Of a stretch of 64,000 nucleotides of DNA, positions 63,107-64,000 are shown piece after piece; positions within the stretch are counted from its first letter, which is position 1, and each line of letters opens with the position of its first letter. This DNA comes from Cyanoderma ruficeps. Its lineage: Eukaryota; Chordata; Aves; Passeriformes; Timaliidae. Below the pieces are notes generated by a model. The model was given only the letters and a program-made list of their open reading frames with translations. It had not been told where the DNA came from and did no database searches. The stretch lies in NCBI GenBank assembly GCA_008694505.1, contig VZDJ01004378.1, forward strand, positions 19,422,239 to 19,486,238, in the 5' to 3' direction. The position numbers and the translations under genes are program-made.

Positions 63107-64000
63107 TGTCGTGGTTTGAGGCGGAAGTGAGTTTTTTTTTAAAAACTCAGGTCAAACCAATTAGTGGCCAGGTTGGATATTGGCATCTGTGGTGGCCACT
63201 GAGAGTTTGGATATGCCTCTGAGGACACAAGGGGTTAAAAGCCAGGTCTCCCGAGGCACTTCCTCTTTCTTCCTGGTTCTGCTGCGGCAGGGAGCATATT
63301 CTCTCCTCTCCCCGGTTGGGGAGGGGAGAGCCAGGTTGGCCTGGCTGGGGTAGGCCTGGGCTCCAGAAGTGGGGGGGGGGAAGAGAAGGAACGGGACAAG
63401 AACTGGATGGAGGGGTGAAGACCCCTGGGTGCCTTCCGTCCCCCCGTCCCTGTCCCCTACCCCCCCCCCCTCGGCCCGTCTCTCTTTCCCCAGGGAGCTG
63501 GGGAGCCAAGCTGAGCCAAGCCGAGTGGGAGTTGCCGTGCCTGACCTCGCCGGGAGAATAAAAGCTTTTAACTCTTTCTAAGGCAGAAGAGGACTGTCTC
63601 ACACACTGTTCCTCATGGCTGGAGGTTTTAGACAGAGAAAATAGCCTGGGGGCCAAGATGATAAAGGAAGATGAAAAAGATTTCCCCCGATTGCCAGAGA
63701 TGAAAACGAGTGGCCTTGAGTTGGACGTCTCTTGCGTAATGGAAGCCATAGACAGACCCTGACTCTTCTGAGTATAAATAAGACTGTATTTTAGGTGGAT
63801 GCTTTTTAGTTCAAGCTAAAGACTCTGTGGCCTGATTTTGGAACCCTCCGCCCCAGGGGTTGAATTTGGGGGGAACTGCTTGTCCCAATAGAAGAGTTGG
63901 CTAGTTTTTGGTAGTGAGCCAAACATCCTTAAAGGGAGCCCTATCTGGTCTTAGTCCCTGTACAGTGGTGAGAGCACTGTGACAGGGAAGAAGAAAGTCA
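63107..64000 (+). mobile_element. LTR-like retroelement, truncated by window edge
   Basis: Starts TGTCGTGGTTTGAGGCGGAA, a beginning I associate with passerine endogenous retrovirus LTRs. It contains a TATA-like GGGGTTAAAAGCC (63,231-63,243), a GC-rich tract with G and C homopolymers, and a poly(A)-type GAGAATAAAAGC near 63,555. A possible LTR end, TTTTAGACA, lies near 63,635 and would pair with the initial TGTC. What follows to the window edge has no recognisable retroviral domain, so it may be leader sequence or a non-autonomous element. It lies in a NAP1L1 intron in antisense orientation. Confidence 0.5.

Noticed and set aside
63147..63749. 200-codon minus-strand frame
   Set aside because: It lies antisense to the LTR-like element, in a GC-rich tract with homopolymers, and has no recognisable domain.

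Overview
The window looks like nuclear DNA from a bird. The evidence is several 5'-truncated CR1 LINEs with the avian CR1 3' end (ATTCTATGA-type), LTR insertions with 6-bp target duplications, and two adjacent genes with vertebrate exon structure: PHLDA1 and the 3' part of NAP1L1. An LTR-like element starting TGTCGTGGTTTGAGG at about 63.1 kb recalls passerine endogenous retrovirus LTRs, so a songbird is my best guess, but that is from memory and unproven. In mammals PHLDA1 and NAP1L1 are also neighbours in the same orientation, next to a gene-poor region; the layout here is the same.

Layout. Positions 1-44.5 kb form a gene desert. It holds CR1 fragments (about 0.49-1.09, 11.3-11.6, 13.5-13.8 and 20.3-20.8 kb), a solo LTR at 28,165-28,664 with a perfect 6-bp target duplication, two small CpG-rich patches (4.1 and 26.3-26.6 kb), AT-rich stretches that could be conserved non-coding elements, and a perfect 34-bp palindrome at 37,544. 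From about 44.5 to 49.3 kb on the minus strand lies PHLDA1: a CpG island, a 151-codon reading frame at 48,308-48,763, a small 3'UTR intron, and a probable long AU-rich 3'UTR ending near a cluster of AATAAA signals. A 23-base run of N sits in the 5' leader.

From about 55.9 kb to beyond 62.2 kb, also on the minus strand, are the last six coding exons of NAP1L1, all with GT-AG borders. They encode the C-terminal part of the NAP domain, the nuclear localisation patch, the acidic tail and a terminal CKQQ. Upstream exons lie beyond the right edge. One intron carries a CR1 split by a solo LTR; the next upstream intron carries an LTR-like element running off the window.

The two genes are not a functional unit in the operon sense. 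PHLDA1 is an immediate-early PH-domain regulator of survival signalling and NAP1L1 is a histone H2A-H2B chaperone. I found no previously undescribed system here. The best second looks are the shortened PHLDA1 C-terminus, the nested retroelements, the palindromes and the orphan CpG patches.
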